From the NCBI GenBank assembly GCA_036874045.1, contig CM072344.1, positions 8,962,501 through 9,026,500 on the forward strand: a stretch of 64,000 nucleotides of DNA. Reading direction: 5' to 3'. How positions within the stretch are numbered: the first letter of the stretch is position 1; each line of letters starts with the position of its first letter. The stretch comes from Cymodocea nodosa. Lineage: Eukaryota > Streptophyta > Magnoliopsida > Alismatales > Cymodoceaceae. The position numbers and the translations under genes were made by a program. The notes under the pieces were generated by a model. The model worked only from the letters and a program-made list of their open reading frames with translations, was not told the origin of the DNA and ran no database searches. Positions 1 to 11,727 of the stretch are shown in pieces.

Positions 1-1965
1 TCTAATTACTTAATATTAATATACAAAATTCGTAGCATAATTAAGGTTTATAAGATTACCCAAAAATCTAATTAATTCTTAAGTTATGATAAGATATTTA
101 AGAACAATGAGTATTAATCCTGAAATCACAGAATTTATGCTTGACTTTTAACTCTAATAACTTCCAACTTGAATGTTTAAAAATCTAGAATAAATAACGG
201 TTGGAAAGATCCTCGGAATATCTTTAAAATGGCAATAATTTCGTGGATTAACTCAAATTAAAACACTAGCAATATCTTATTTAAGAAAGGGGCGTAGACG
301 GTTATGGAAACTTTTCAAAAACACACCTTCAGTGCAAAAATCAAATCTCCATCAAATCTTCATGAAATGCTACCAAATAAGCATGCCTTGAAAGTAGATC
401 CGTTACACTAACAAGAAAAATTTATAGAACTGAATTCCACAAAATAAACGATGCAAGCACAACACAAGCGTTGAGCTCAAAACTAGCACTCGACAGAGAC
501 TCAAAACCACTGATACCTTTACAAAATAAAATAAAAAATCTTTGGAAAACATTCTAAAAAATTCTAAAACTTTGTAAACTTGTTCTACATCATTATACTT
601 ACAAAACAAAACAAAAAATGAAATTTAGAGATGACGAACAAGTGGATACAATTTGAACAAAGATTACTAACAATCTAGCCATCAAACAAACGAAAAACTA
701 CCTTCACAATTCACATCATCACATTCATTCACACTATACATATGATATGAACTCAATTCTTATATCAATTAATATCAAAACAATATATGATCTTTAATTT
801 AGAACATTTGAAACAAAGATTTATGCATAGAATTTCGTTCTTCCACATACTCAACTATACTCATACATATAGAATTGTAAAACATGAAAACTAGTATGAG
901 GATCTCTCCTTTCCATCATACCTTTTAATCTTCCACGTTTCTTCAAGCAATAACTCCCCAAAGTCCTTGAAATCGATGCTCCACAGGGCTATCACCACCT
1001 GTAGCACGTCCAAGTGAAGCTTCTAGGGTTGCCTTGAAGAAGAATGATGCACGTCCTCAAGATCTTGCCTCCAAGACCCACAACTTTGGCTTCCACGTCT
1101 AAGGATGGTGCTTCTAATGACTCAACCCTGAAAATCCTAACCTTTTTCTCCACTCCAAATCAATCACACAAGCCTCCCAATCCACCAAGATCAATGCCCA
1201 AGGAGATCCTAACGTATGGCCATCTAAATTGAAGAGAATGTGTCTTCTAGGAAGAGGGGAAGACACCAAGGCTCACCATTCTTGAAGGGAGCATGTTCAA
1301 GATCAAGGGGAAGATGAGACTTTCCAAATGGAGTTGCTGGAATGGCTAGAACCGTCAGTTGCAATTTGTTGGAAGAGGAGGAGATAGCCTAGGATTGAGT
1401 GGTCAAACGCTTTAAATAGTCTAGGCTTTTGTTACTTGATCTCCAATAAGTTGCATCCAATGGCCCACATTTTTTTTCCTCTTTGAACCACCTTGATTTC
1501 ATGATTTATTGACCTTTAAAACTCAAAACCAAGTTAGATGCACATATACATTGAATATAAATCATATGATGTAAATATAGTATACATGCATGCATGAGTT
1601 GCCATATATGGAAAGTTGCCAAATTAGGAAGGTTTTGGTCCACAACTTCTTCACATGTGCATACATGAATTACTTAAAGTTCTTTAGCTTAACATCATAT
1701 TTAAGTGATTTGGCAATCATACAATGTATATAAAGTCATATATTGAAGAATTATAAAAATCATGTCTAAAACAAGGGCTATTGACTAGGTGTTTAATTGA
1801 TAAAGGATAAATTTGTACATTATCAACTATTTAATCCCTAATTCATGCATATGTCTAAAAATATGATTTTCATGTAATTCTTTATAAGAACATATATAAT
1901 GATGACTTATAATCCTTAATATGCATGAATTAACATATATAAAATGCACAAATTGATACTTTACA
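1..1965. mobile_element. Right-hand part of an unidentified LTR-like insertion
   Basis: This AT-rich stretch has no convincing coding sequence. It ends in CTTTACA at 1965, and Athila-type LTR sequence resumes directly after that (compare 34196 and 11300). It is therefore the distal part of something inserted in that LTR, and its other end lies outside the window. The layout resembles the solo LTR at 18699-20236: an AT-rich flank, a GC-richer centre at about 900-1430, then an AT-rich tail. A long LTR is the best guess. The short open frame at 1044-1232 lies in the GC-richer centre and matches nothing I know. Confidence 0.4.
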
Positions 1966-2487
1966 ATTACTGTTTGAAATATCTGAATGTAATTGTTGCT
2001 TAATGATAAATCTAATATTATCTAACATTAAAGAGCTTAATTGATGTTATTTACATTCTGTGGAACCGCCCAATGGTTGGCCAAATTCCTTTGTAAATAG
2101 TAGTATTTAATTGGAAAGGTAGGCTCATGGAGTTAACTTAAGTCCACGAGGTTAGTCCGTTGAGTTAACGATAACTCCACAAACTAAGTCCTTTGAGTTA
2201 ACTGAAACTCAACGGAGTGCTTAGCTGAACACATATAAACTCCAATATAAAAATCAGAACAGTCTACAATTCTTACTTAATCTTTGTGAGATCGACCTGT
2301 ACTTGCACACAAACATAATATACACTATGTACTTGTAGTTAAAATACAAATTGGATTTAACATCTAATTTGTGTGAAAGGTTTATTGTTTACTTCTAAAA
2401 GAATTTATTAATATAAGCAAAAAAACAAACCAATACAAAGCATTTCTAGCACCACCTAACAAATAGAAGTTCACAGTCAATAAATAG
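1966..2487 (+). mobile_element. Athila-type LTR, 3' part (5' LTR of A1)
   Basis: Nearly collinear with the LTR ends at 11300-11727, 35213-35640 and (reverse strand) 50440-50960. It includes the shared block ending in a GATCGACCTGTACTTGC-like stretch near 2290, which is typical of Athila LTR ends. A cluster of GTTGAGTTA palindromes lies at 2120-2220. The segment stops at 2487, where the sequence jumps straight into reverse transcriptase. The primer site, zinc knuckle, protease and the first part of RT of A1 are therefore deleted. Confidence 0.75.
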
Positions 2488-3430
2488 TGTATGTAGGGCA
2501 TACTCACTAGAATGATTAAAGATTTTTTAAAAATATTTATGGATAATTTTACTGTATATGGAACTTCATATGAAGTGCATTTCAATAATATAGACCAAGT
2601 ATTAAAACGCTGTGTGGAAAAAAATTTGGTTCTAAATTAGGAAAAATGTCACTTCATGGTTAAATAAGGAATAGTCTTGGGACATGTTTCAATGAGGGCT
2701 GGAAGTAGATAAAGCTAAGATAGAAGTAATTTCTAATCTACTAGAACCTAAATCAGTAAAAGATATTAGATCATTTCTAGGACATGTAGGATTTTATAGA
2801 AGATTTATTAAAGATTTTAGCAAAATAGCTAGACCTTTAACTAATCTATTAAAAGATGTCCCATTTAACTTTGATAAAAATTACAAAAAAGCATTTTTCA
2901 AGCTTAAAGCTAGCTTAATTTCAACCTCTAGAATACAAGCACCTAATTGGAGCCATCCATTTGAATTAATGTGCGATGCATCTGATTTTGCTGTAGGCGC
3001 AGTGTTGGGATAGAAGATAAAAAAATCTCCTAGAATGATTCATTATGCAAGCAAAACTTTAAATGATGCTCAAGTTAATTATACAACTACTGAAAAAGAA
3101 TTATTAACTATTGTGTTTGCCTTAGAAAAGTTTAAATCATATCTGATTGGAGCTAAAGTGATAGTATATACGGATCATTCAGCTTTAAAACACCTAATAG
3201 CAAAGAAAGAGACTAAACCTAGATTGATCTAGTGGATATTGTTACTGTAAGAATTTGAACTAGAAATTAAAGATAAAAAAGGTTGTGAGAATATAGTAGC
3301 AGATCATTTATCAAGATTACAAATAGCAAAATCAAACATTGAAATTAAGGATAATTTTCCTGATGAACAATTATTGACCATAAATATAATGTCTTGGTAT
3401 GCAGACAGTTAATTACCTAGTTACTAGTTT
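2488..3430 (+). pseudogene. pol: A1 reverse transcriptase (partial) and RNase H, Athila-type
   Basis: This remnant covers the end of the RT palm and thumb and then RNase H of a Ty3/gypsy polyprotein, which copied element RNA into DNA and degraded the RNA strand. The RT active-site motif reads FMDN where A4 has FMDD (38262), so one catalytic Asp is lost. RNase H shows CDASDF near 2970, the TTTEKELL stretch and YTDHS near 3170. The frame is broken by several stops (for example at about 2638, 2665, 3012, 3228 and 3248). Most sit where A4 has Trp, Gln or Arg. There is a frameshift near 2690. The N-terminal half of RT is missing because of the deletion at 2487. Integrase follows directly. Confidence 0.9.
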
Positions 3431-3454
3431 AACACCTAAGGATTGGAATAGATA

Positions 3455-4700
3455 GGATACAAAATTGTTCTTTTCAAGAGTGAAATATTATTATTAGGAA
3501 GACCCATACTTATTTAAGAAATGTCCTCATCTAGTTTTAAGGAGGTGTGTTCCAGAAACTGAATATCAGAGCATATTGTCTTTCTATCATGACCAAGCAT
3601 GTGGAGGACATTTTGGTTTAGGGAAAACAGCTGCCAAAATTCTACAATGTGGATTCTATTGGCCAATATTATTCAAAGATGCTCATAAATATTGCTTAAG
3701 ATATTTAAGATGTCAACAAATAGGAAGGATATCAAAGAGGAATATGATGCCTCTAAATCCTGTTGTTGAGGTTGAAATATTTGATGTATGGGGAATAGAT
3801 TTTATGAGTCCATTTCCTATGTGCAATCAATTTAATTATATATTGTTGGGGGTGGATTATGTATCTAAATGGATAGAAGCTATTCCTACAAAAACTAATG
3901 ACAACAAAGTGGTAATACATTTTATAAGAACTAATATAATTGCTAGATTTGAAATACCTAAAGCTATTATTAGTGATAGAGGAACTCATTTTTATAATAG
4001 AAGTTTTGAAGCCTTAATGAAGAAATATGGAGTAAATCACAAAATAGCAATATCATATCATCCACAAATAAGTGAACAAGTAGAAAGTGCAAACAAACAA
4101 ATTAAGTTAATCTTAGAAAAAGTAGTAAATCCTACTAGAAAAGATTAGGCTAATAGATTAATAGATGCACTTTGGGCTTATAGAACTACTTATAAGACAA
4201 GATTAGGTATGTCACCTTTTAGGATAGTATACGGAAAAAGTTGTCATTTACTAGTTGAAATTGAACATAAAGCTTATTGGGCATTAAAAACTTTGAACAC
4301 TAATTTAAATCGAGGTGCTGAAAATAGAAAAATGCAATTGATTGAGTTAGAAGAATTTAGGAATGAAGCTTATTCGAAAACTAGAAAAGAAAAAGAGAAA
4401 ATGAAGTTTTGACATGACAAGAAAATTATTCCAAAAACTTGTGAAATAGGACAAGAAGTATATCTTTACATAACTAGACTTCATAACCATCTAGGAAAAT
4501 TAAGATCTAGAAGGACAGGACCTTACATAATTTGAAATATATATTCCTATGGAGCTATAGAAATTGAAAATCCTAAAAATTAGAATATATTTAAAGTAAA
4601 TGGAAAAAGACTTAGATCTATTTTGAAGATTCCAAAAAGTTCCTTTGGAATTATAGAAGAAGTAAGAGTAGAGGACTACTAGAGCTTTATTAAGTAAGAA
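3455..4700 (+). pseudogene. pol: A1 integrase, Athila-type Ty3/gypsy
   Basis: Integrase of the A1 polyprotein, which would insert element DNA into the host genome. The zinc-binding region begins near 3580 (FYHDQACGGHF). The first Cys of its final CxxC is changed to Tyr (YLRCQ, against CLRCQ in A4). The catalytic core keeps Asp in WGIDFM (about 3795), Asp in ISDRGTHF (about 3970) and Glu in QVESANK (about 4080). The C-terminal part ends near 4680 with FKVNGKRL and VRVEDY, as in A4. Stops at about 4147, 4411, 4534 and 4582 fall on Trp or Gln codons, so no protein can be made. There is no chromodomain. Confidence 0.9.
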
Positions 4701-5398
4701 ATATATATATGTTTGTTTTGTTTTTTTTACAAAAGAAACTTATTTTAAATATAGTAACGGTTCAACTAAAAGAAATTATTGATTTTACCGAAACATATAT
4801 TAAAAGAAAAATATAGTTACAATCACACCAAAAGAATCCATTGGTTTGATTGAAACATAAAAAATATAAATATATATATATATATATTATATTAAGTAAA
4901 AATGTCGATTTTACCAAAGCATGGTATCGGTTCAATTGGAAGAAAAAGAAAAAAATTCTGTAATTTCGGTTCGATTGAGGAAAAGTAATGGTTCGATCGA
5001 AGTTAAGCAAATAGAAAAATTAGGAGTCAATCAGACTAGAGATTCTTCGGTCTTGATCGAATTGAAAACTATTATTAAAATTATTTTTTATTAGTTATAA
5101 CTTTACGGGAGGTCTATTAAGTTAAGCTTAACTCAACGAACTTACTCCGTTGAGTCTAGGATAAGTTAACAAACTTACTCCGTTGAGTTAACTGTAACTC
5201 AACGGAGTACTTAAGATATGTCCACAAACTTAGTCCGTGGAGTTAACTGTAACTCCCCTGATTACTCGCCAAAAACTTAGAGTTTATTTATATTAAAACT
5301 TAGGATTTTGGGGCATTATCCACAGAAATCATTTGGAACTTAAAATAGTAAAAGATCAGAGTGATTTTGTTCCAGTCTGTAACACAACAAAGATATAG
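4701..5398 (+). other. Spacer between integrase and ORF3 (A1)
   Basis: Non-coding and shared with A4 (40430-41099) and A2 (reverse, 20242-21060). It contains loosely repeated units around GGTTCAAC...GATTTTACC, a short (TA)n run near 4868-4890, and a dense cluster of CGTTGAGTTA/TAACTCAACG palindromes at 5100-5260. A probable leader for ORF3 follows. Confidence 0.6.
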
Positions 5399-7579
5399 AT
5401 GGAGCAAAACTTCTGGGATCAGTTCGACACTACAAAGTTTCTTAGACAATTAGAGGAATGACATTCAAGGCAAAAGATCAAAAATACTACCAGAGAAAAG
5501 TACCTTAAAAAGGTAGAGGATGACTTCTTCTTCTTTACAAAAAGGCTTATAAATTTGAATGTTAGGATACCTAATATAATGGAAACAATAATATAGGTAG
5601 CTATAGAAGTAGTTGTCAATAGAGAAAGGAAAATCAGGCCGCACAATGAAGTTTCCCTAAAACTTATAAGAAGGAAATCTCGACTATGGCTTATTAGAAA
5701 GATATTTACAAAAGTGGCTATTCAACGAGAAAAAGAGCAAGCAAAAATGCCTAAAGAAGAAGAGCAGCAATCGGAGCCTTCAGTTCCACCAATAGAACCA
5801 TTACCACAAGTTACTTTTGCTTGGTCGAGAATTGAAGAAGAAGACAAGGAGTTTGCTAGGTTGGTCAAAGTAGCAAAAGACTAAGGAAATAGTGAGGAAA
5901 TGGCTATGGCCAAGGCACATATTCTATATGATGCCATAAAGAAAAAATGGGTTGAAGAAAAGTTGAGGGCCCAATATAAAATTAAGGTGGAAAAACACCA
6001 AGAAGCATCTAGAATAGCAATTGCAAGAGAAGTTTAAGCTAGTCCTTCAAGACCAGCAACTATAGAGAAGGTGAAACAAGAAGAGCTAGTACATGTGGCT
6101 CGAGGGCTTGAAGAGCTCATTTTTGTTGATTTATTATCTAAAGAAGAAGAAGAAGAAGAAGAAGAAGAAGACCAGGCACAACTGTTATGAAGAAGAAAAG
6201 GAAAAGAAGAAGTGTTTGAGACTATGGAAGAAGAAATTAAATCTGAGCCTATAATGTATACAGTAGAGCATAAAGAGCCCATTTTTGTAAATTTATTATC
6301 TGAAGAAGGAGAAGAAGAGTAGGAGCAATGAAAAGAAGAAAAACAGGCTGAAATTAGTCTACAGCCTAAAGAATTAGAAACTAAAGTTAGGGCAGAATAT
6401 ACTATGCCCATAGCTAAATCTTAATCTGCCATAGAATTAGAAAGAACAATAATAATGCAGATTGGTAGTGAGGAGGAAGAAGAAAGAGAAGAAGTTGAGT
6501 AGGAAGGTGAGCTGGAAGAAAAGAATTCAATAGATTCCTTTGAAGAGAATGAAACTCTTCAGCAACTTATGGAGAGAATTCAAGATAAAAATGTGGAAAG
6601 TTTTGTAGGCTCTCCACAACAATTCAGAGCAAAAGAGCAAGAAACTTCAGATTATTTTTAGCAATAATTACAACAACTTGAAGAGGAAATTCAAAAACAA
6701 ACCCCTTTAGAGCAACAAATCCAAATTCCTAACCCATTTGGAGCAACTATTCTAAATGAAGTTCACTTTTGGAGTCAGGAAGCATACAATAACTATCAAG
6801 AGATAAAGGGGTATGATATAATTTACAGTAGGCCAGTAGATTGGACTGGAATAGAGGAGATTAAAGAATTATTTGAATTCCAGGGCCTATTGGAATTTAT
6901 TCCAAAGCAAAAAAGGCATGTAGTTTATGAAAATTTAGTGCCCTACTTTTATGCAAATTTAAGAGAGGAAGAAGGAAAATTAATTTCAAACGTGGAAGAA
7001 GTTTCAGATAACAACTAAGCTTCTCTATAACATTTTTGGACTAAAAAATGAAGGGATTGAAATTTTGGAAAATACAACTGCAACTGAATGGACAGAACAA
7101 GAAATCAAGCAATATTTGGCCATCGACCCTAATGTGCCATTACTGAACAGAATGAAGTATTTAAATGGGAAAGCATACATGGTGGAAAATATTTTAATTA
7201 AAAATGTTTATTAGAGGCATGGCCATAATATAGAATTGAGTCAATTTGTCAAATGGGCCATGTATGCAGTTGTAAACAAAATTCAAGTTAATTGGTGCCA
7301 AGTATTCTTGTCAAAAATAAAGTCTACAAAGAAGAAACTATTTTATGGGACTTGATACCAATATTAATGATAGAAGGAATTGACTTTACGAAATGGACAT
7401 CTAAGAGGATAAGATCTAGAGCCATTTCAATGAAGGAATATAGAAATTATAATATTACTATTACTTCTATTGTTGGACCTTCTAGAGACTTTACAGGAGC
7501 TGTAGAACGTATAAATCAATTAGAGCAACAATTAGAAAAGGTCTAGAAGGAAGTAGATGAACTTAGGAAGGAAGATTAA
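5399..7579 (+). pseudogene. A1 ORF3 (post-pol, envelope-position ORF)
   Basis: A long ORF in the position of the envelope-like gene of Athila elements; its true role is unknown. The ATG at 5399 opens a frame that aligns with A4 from 41100. The N-terminal part is basic and helical. The middle is very acidic, with repeats of the type PIFVDLLS-KEEE and a (GAA)n run at about 6142-6171 coding poly-Glu. The C-terminal domain begins near 6850 with ELFEFQGLL and includes VNKIQVNW and KKLFYGD. It resembles what databases call a putative plant transposon protein domain. One frame is held to about 7010, where a small deletion shifts it. I count 11 in-frame stops before that: 4 TAG, 3 TGA and 4 TAA. I see no obvious signal peptide or fusion peptide, so a membrane role is unsupported. 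Confidence 0.75.
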
Positions 7580-8437
7580 ATATATTATTCAACTACTTGT
7601 AATGAAAAATGTCTGATTGTATGTAATTGTAAACTATTTATATATATTAATGTTTGAACAGCAAAATGCTTCTGAATTAATGTTTGTGAATGAATGATTT
7701 AAAGTTGTATTGAAATTCTAATCTATATATATGTTTGAAGCATTACAGGACTATTTTGAAAGAAATTGAATTGAATGAAAGATGTGCTTAAAAGCATGAT
7801 TATTTAAGAAACACTTGAATATGTTTACAAATTGTAGAAACTTTAAATTCTACATAATAGGAAATGAATTGTAAGTTAAATATGCATATAACGTTTAGAT
7901 TTAAATGAGTTTAAATTAGAACACTGCATTAATATAATGTATTTTACTTTATTTAAATGGATTAAATGAAGGAGGAAAATTTATGGAAGTTAAGATGAGA
8001 AGTAATTGTTAGAAAAATTTGCTAAGTGTTAACTCAATGAAGTTAGTTTGTGGAGTTAACCTTAACTCCACAAGGTCAATAATAAAATTTAAGGTTACTC
8101 CATTGAGTTATCTGTAACCTAACAAAGTTAGTTCGTGGAGTTAGTAAATAGGAGACAAAGCTAGTTAGTTGAGTTAGTTGTAACTCAACGAGATTAGTTC
8201 GTTGAGTTAAGAACAGTAACTAAGGCTAATCCATTGAGTTATCTGTAACTCAATAAGGTTAGTTCATAGAGTTAATGTAATGGTTATTCTTTTGGCTACG
8301 AACGAAACTTTGTGGGTTTAGTAGTTACTAAAATTTTAAAATTATAAGTGGAACACATATCCATAAAAATAGGAATCATACTACACGTTACAAGACATGT
8401 TCTTGCAACGAGATTCATTTGTCTTATGGATGTGCAT
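7580..8437 (+). other. Spacer downstream of ORF3 with palindrome cluster (A1)
   Basis: Non-coding and collinear with A4 43184-44038. It is AT-rich up to about 8020. It then holds the densest palindrome cluster of A1 (8025-8280), where arms of the type GTTGAGTTA and TAACTCAAC alternate about every 25-40 bases. A conserved stretch near 8340-8420 leads into the TATA box. Confidence 0.6.
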
Positions 8438-8445
8438 TATAAATA
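8438..8445 (+). promoter_or_regulatory. Candidate internal promoter TATA box (A1)
   Basis: TATAAATA is a perfect plant TATA-box match. It is conserved at the same place in A4 (44039-44046), about 340-350 bases before the capsid ATG in both. A conserved splice-donor-like site, ACTG/GTATGT, follows at 8581. Use as a promoter is inferred. Confidence 0.45.
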
Positions 8446-8790
8446 TAGAACAAAATGTTATTTGCTGATTACCAGCAATTGAGAAGAGGAAAGAAAATTC
8501 GTTAGGGGAACTAGAAGGAGAAGTAGTTGATTCAACTCCATCCGACAACAATTATTTATTGAGAACAAAGCTTCAGACTGGTATGTAATTAATCTTCTAC
8601 AATTTTACTTTGTGTTAAGAGTTTATGAGCACATGGACTCACATGGACTCATTCTCCTAGTACTAAATGATTAGCAAGAACACCTAGACGGGATTATTTA
8701 ACATAGAAGCATCTTGAAATTTTTTTTGAAGAGAACTTTAACGAAATCCTTAGGGGTGTAGCTAACCTTTCTTTAAAGGAGAACGACGAT

Positions 8791-8938
8791 ATGATTACTC
8801 CAGTAGAAAAACCATTAGGGGAAATTCTATATCCTAAACTAGTTGATGAACATTCATGTATTGAATTGTCAAACTTTGAGGGAGAGGTTTGAACTGAAAT
8901 CTAATTATATTAGTCAATTGCCACACTTTCATGGATTA
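8791..8938 (+). pseudogene. gag: A1 capsid (gag) remnant, 3' of ORF3
   Basis: The ATG at 8791 starts a frame that matches the capsid gene of A4 at 44380: VEKPLGEILYPKLVDE, then a FEGE...FELKSNYI-like stretch and HFHG. Only about the first 50 residues remain, with one frameshift near 8888. At about 8938 the sequence jumps to the region that in A3 lies downstream of the F-box gene (near 31000, reverse strand). The rest of gag and the whole F-box gene are therefore deleted. The position after ORF3 is the same as in A4, so the 3' location of capsid is not an accident of one copy. Confidence 0.75.
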
Positions 8939-9843
8939 ACATGTTTATTCCATTTGTCACTACTTTTCAATCATGTTCTTAAATTGTGATTTTGTATTTT
9001 TAATGTTGTGTGTACTTTGCATTTATTTTTAGAAAAGAAAAAATATTTTTTTTAGTTTCTATTTTATTGTTAGAAGAAAGAAAAAATAAACAAAATATTT
9101 ATCTAGTTTGTTGGTATATGTTCTAAGAAATCAACTAACTTGCTTGTGAGCCACCAAAAGCATAGGAGCTTGAGTTCCACGCAAGACACTGATTTAACAA
9201 TTTATGTTTTGTTGTTGAATGTTATTTTGTTATATATTCTACTTTTATTTGTGAATGAAAAAGTTTTTTAGAATCAAAAATCAAAAAATATTGAAGGAGA
9301 TACAAAAGAACAAGGTATGTAATTGATTACTTATCCTGAATTTACATTCAAACTCAGTTCGTGGAGTTATTCATTAACTCAATGAATTAAATTCGTTGAG
9401 TTAGGTGCTAAGTCAACGAAACAATATTCATACCTGCTAACATTTACTGTATTTATTGTAAAATCTTTTACATTAAGAACAATGCAAAATGTAGGTATGG
9501 GGGGGAGGTAATTAGATTAAAATCCAAGTAATCTTGTTAATTAGAGGAATTAGGATTGTGTTGCAAATTTCTATGGAATGGAAATTGAATTTTTTTTTTT
9601 TTTTATGAATTTGCTGTAACTATCCGATAATTGAAATTGTAAAAAAATTTTAAGAACTGTAACTGCTTGAATATTATATTTCTTATATAAGATGCTACAA
9701 AATTTTACCATTAATACAAATCTAGTATAGTATCTTATGTTTTTACTGAATTTTACCAGTTTAACAGTCTCACAATTTTAAAAAGAAATCAAAATGCTTA
9801 ACTGAAACTTAGGAAATTATTTGAAATCTTGAAAGAGCTGAAA
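8939..9843 (+). other. A1 3' untranslated region with polypurine run
   Basis: Non-coding and collinear with A3 (reverse, 30200-31003). It has a splice-donor-like AAG/GTATGT at 9312-9318, palindromes at 9355-9420 and a G-rich polypurine run at about 9497-9508 (GGTATGGGGGGGAGG). The run lies about 330 bases before the inferred LTR start, which is farther than usual. A T-run is at about 9590-9604. No gene. Confidence 0.6.
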
Positions 9844-10644
9844 TGTTAAATAATATTAACAGTTAAATAATGGTTAATTACATAATAATTAGCTTATCAT
9901 ATGAAAATTAAGTCATTATGTTATAATTGCACTATTATATGCTTTAATAAAAGAATCTACATAATTTCAGGAAATTAATGTTAATTAAGTATATTTTTGC
10001 ACTGACGGTGAGTTATAGGTTTTTTAATTCCTAAGTATCCGAATTGTCTATTATTTCAGAGAGTTATATTTCATGTACTGGACAATTATGTTTTAAATGC
10101 TTAAAGAATATTTTATTATTTCCTGAAGGACACGTGTTGTAACCTTAATACATGACTTAAGTGGATTTTCAGTAAGTTAGACGTTAACTATCCAAAATGC
10201 ATTTAAACATCAAATAGTTAGGTTTGCAAGTATTCATAATATATTTTTATCATAAAACTTACTGAGGGCATGTGTCACAATCTAGAAACATGACTTAAGT
10301 TATCTTTCGAAAGTTAGGTGCTAACTATTCAAAATGTTTGTGAGTTTTGGATACTTATAGTTGTAACTATCTGAAACTTCTAAACTCGATAAGTTATTTC
10401 TTTATTACACGTGTTTTATAGTTAAGTCAACGAAGTAAATCCGTTGAGTTACACTAATTCCATGGACCATTTATTTTCTAACATGTCATTGTAGCAATTG
10501 TAGAAACATGATATTTAAAGGAAAGCCACAATTGCACGTATTACGTAGGAATTAACTCGTGGAATGAAGAAGAAATCACCATCACTGATATGAAGGAAGG
10601 AAATCCAATCGATCATTTAATTAGAAGCAGTTACTATCGATAAA

Positions 10645-10654
10645 TATATAAAAG
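10645..10654 (+). promoter_or_regulatory. Candidate LTR promoter TATA box
   Basis: ATATATAAAA lies in the middle of the LTR just before the GC-richer patch. A related AATATAAAAG is at the matching place in A4 (about 33534). This is the expected position for the start of element transcription. Inferred from sequence only. Confidence 0.4.
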
Positions 10655-11727
10655 AAGATGAGAAAAAGCATGTGTGAGGTAGAGGGCCGCGCTAACTACT
10701 GGAAGTGTTGGAAGTTCCCTGAAACTCCACAACACCACCAAAATCACCAACCATCGAAGGTTTGTGAGGATACTTTCTAGATGTTGAGTCGATTTCGAGC
10801 CAAATATGGTGATTGACAACCACTGTGAGGAGTGATCACGTCGTAGGAAGGGAAGCCATTTTCACCAAGCACTGACTCATATCTCAAGAGATTGTAAAGC
10901 TTCTAGCCTTGGTTTCGGGTTGATGCCAATATGTTGAAGAGGAGATCAACTTACAAGTCTTGGTTCATGATTCTATAGGGAGAGGAGGTAAGATTGTAAG
11001 TGATTAAGTTTTCAGTGGTGTAATCGCATCGCATGTAGTGACATAAGTTTTTACTATCAATAGAGATTTTTACATTTCACCATTTGCTCATCTTCAAGAA
11101 CATATCAAAACAAAAATACCAAAAATAACTAATTATTTGTGTTTACATTTAGTATTAAAGTGTTGTATTGTTTGTTTTGTATCGTAATTAATGTGATCAT
11201 TGTTAGTATTGTGAATGTTTTATGTTTGTTTGATTCAGAAAATAGAAAATAGTTTTATTGTTTACTGAAATTGATTCGTCCAAGATACTTAAAGATCTTA
11301 ATCGTTACCGTTTGAAATATTTGAATGTTAGTGTTGCTTAATGACAAATCTCAAATTAACTAACATTAAAAAGTTTCATTGATGTTATTTACATTCTATG
11401 GAACCGCCCAATGGATGACCAAATTCCTTTATAAATAGCAGTATTTAACTGGAAAGGTAGGCTCGTGGAGTTAAATTAAGTCCACAAGGTTAGTCCGTTG
11501 AGTTAGCTATAACTCCACGAACTAAGTCTGTTGAGTTAACTATAACTCAACGAAATGCTTAACTGAACACATATAAACTCCAATATAAAAATCAAAATAG
11601 TACACAATTCTTACTCAATCTCTGTGGGATCGACTTGTACTTGCACACAAATACAATATACACTATGCACTTGCAATTAAAAATACAAATTGGACTTAAT
11701 ATCTAATTTGTGTGAAAAGTTATTTGT

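Noticed and set aside
1044-1232. Short open frame as a host gene exon
   Set aside because: It sits in an LTR-like insertion, has no domain and no convincing splice context.
6034-6411. Ser-rich open frame on the minus strand
   Set aside because: It is the complement of the Glu-rich (GAA-rich) part of A1 ORF3; the same kind of frame appears opposite A4 ORF3 at 41711-42166.
8025-8280. Regular palindromic repeats as a CRISPR-like array
   Set aside because: Repeats are imperfect, spacing varies, there are no cas genes, and the context is a plant retrotransposon.
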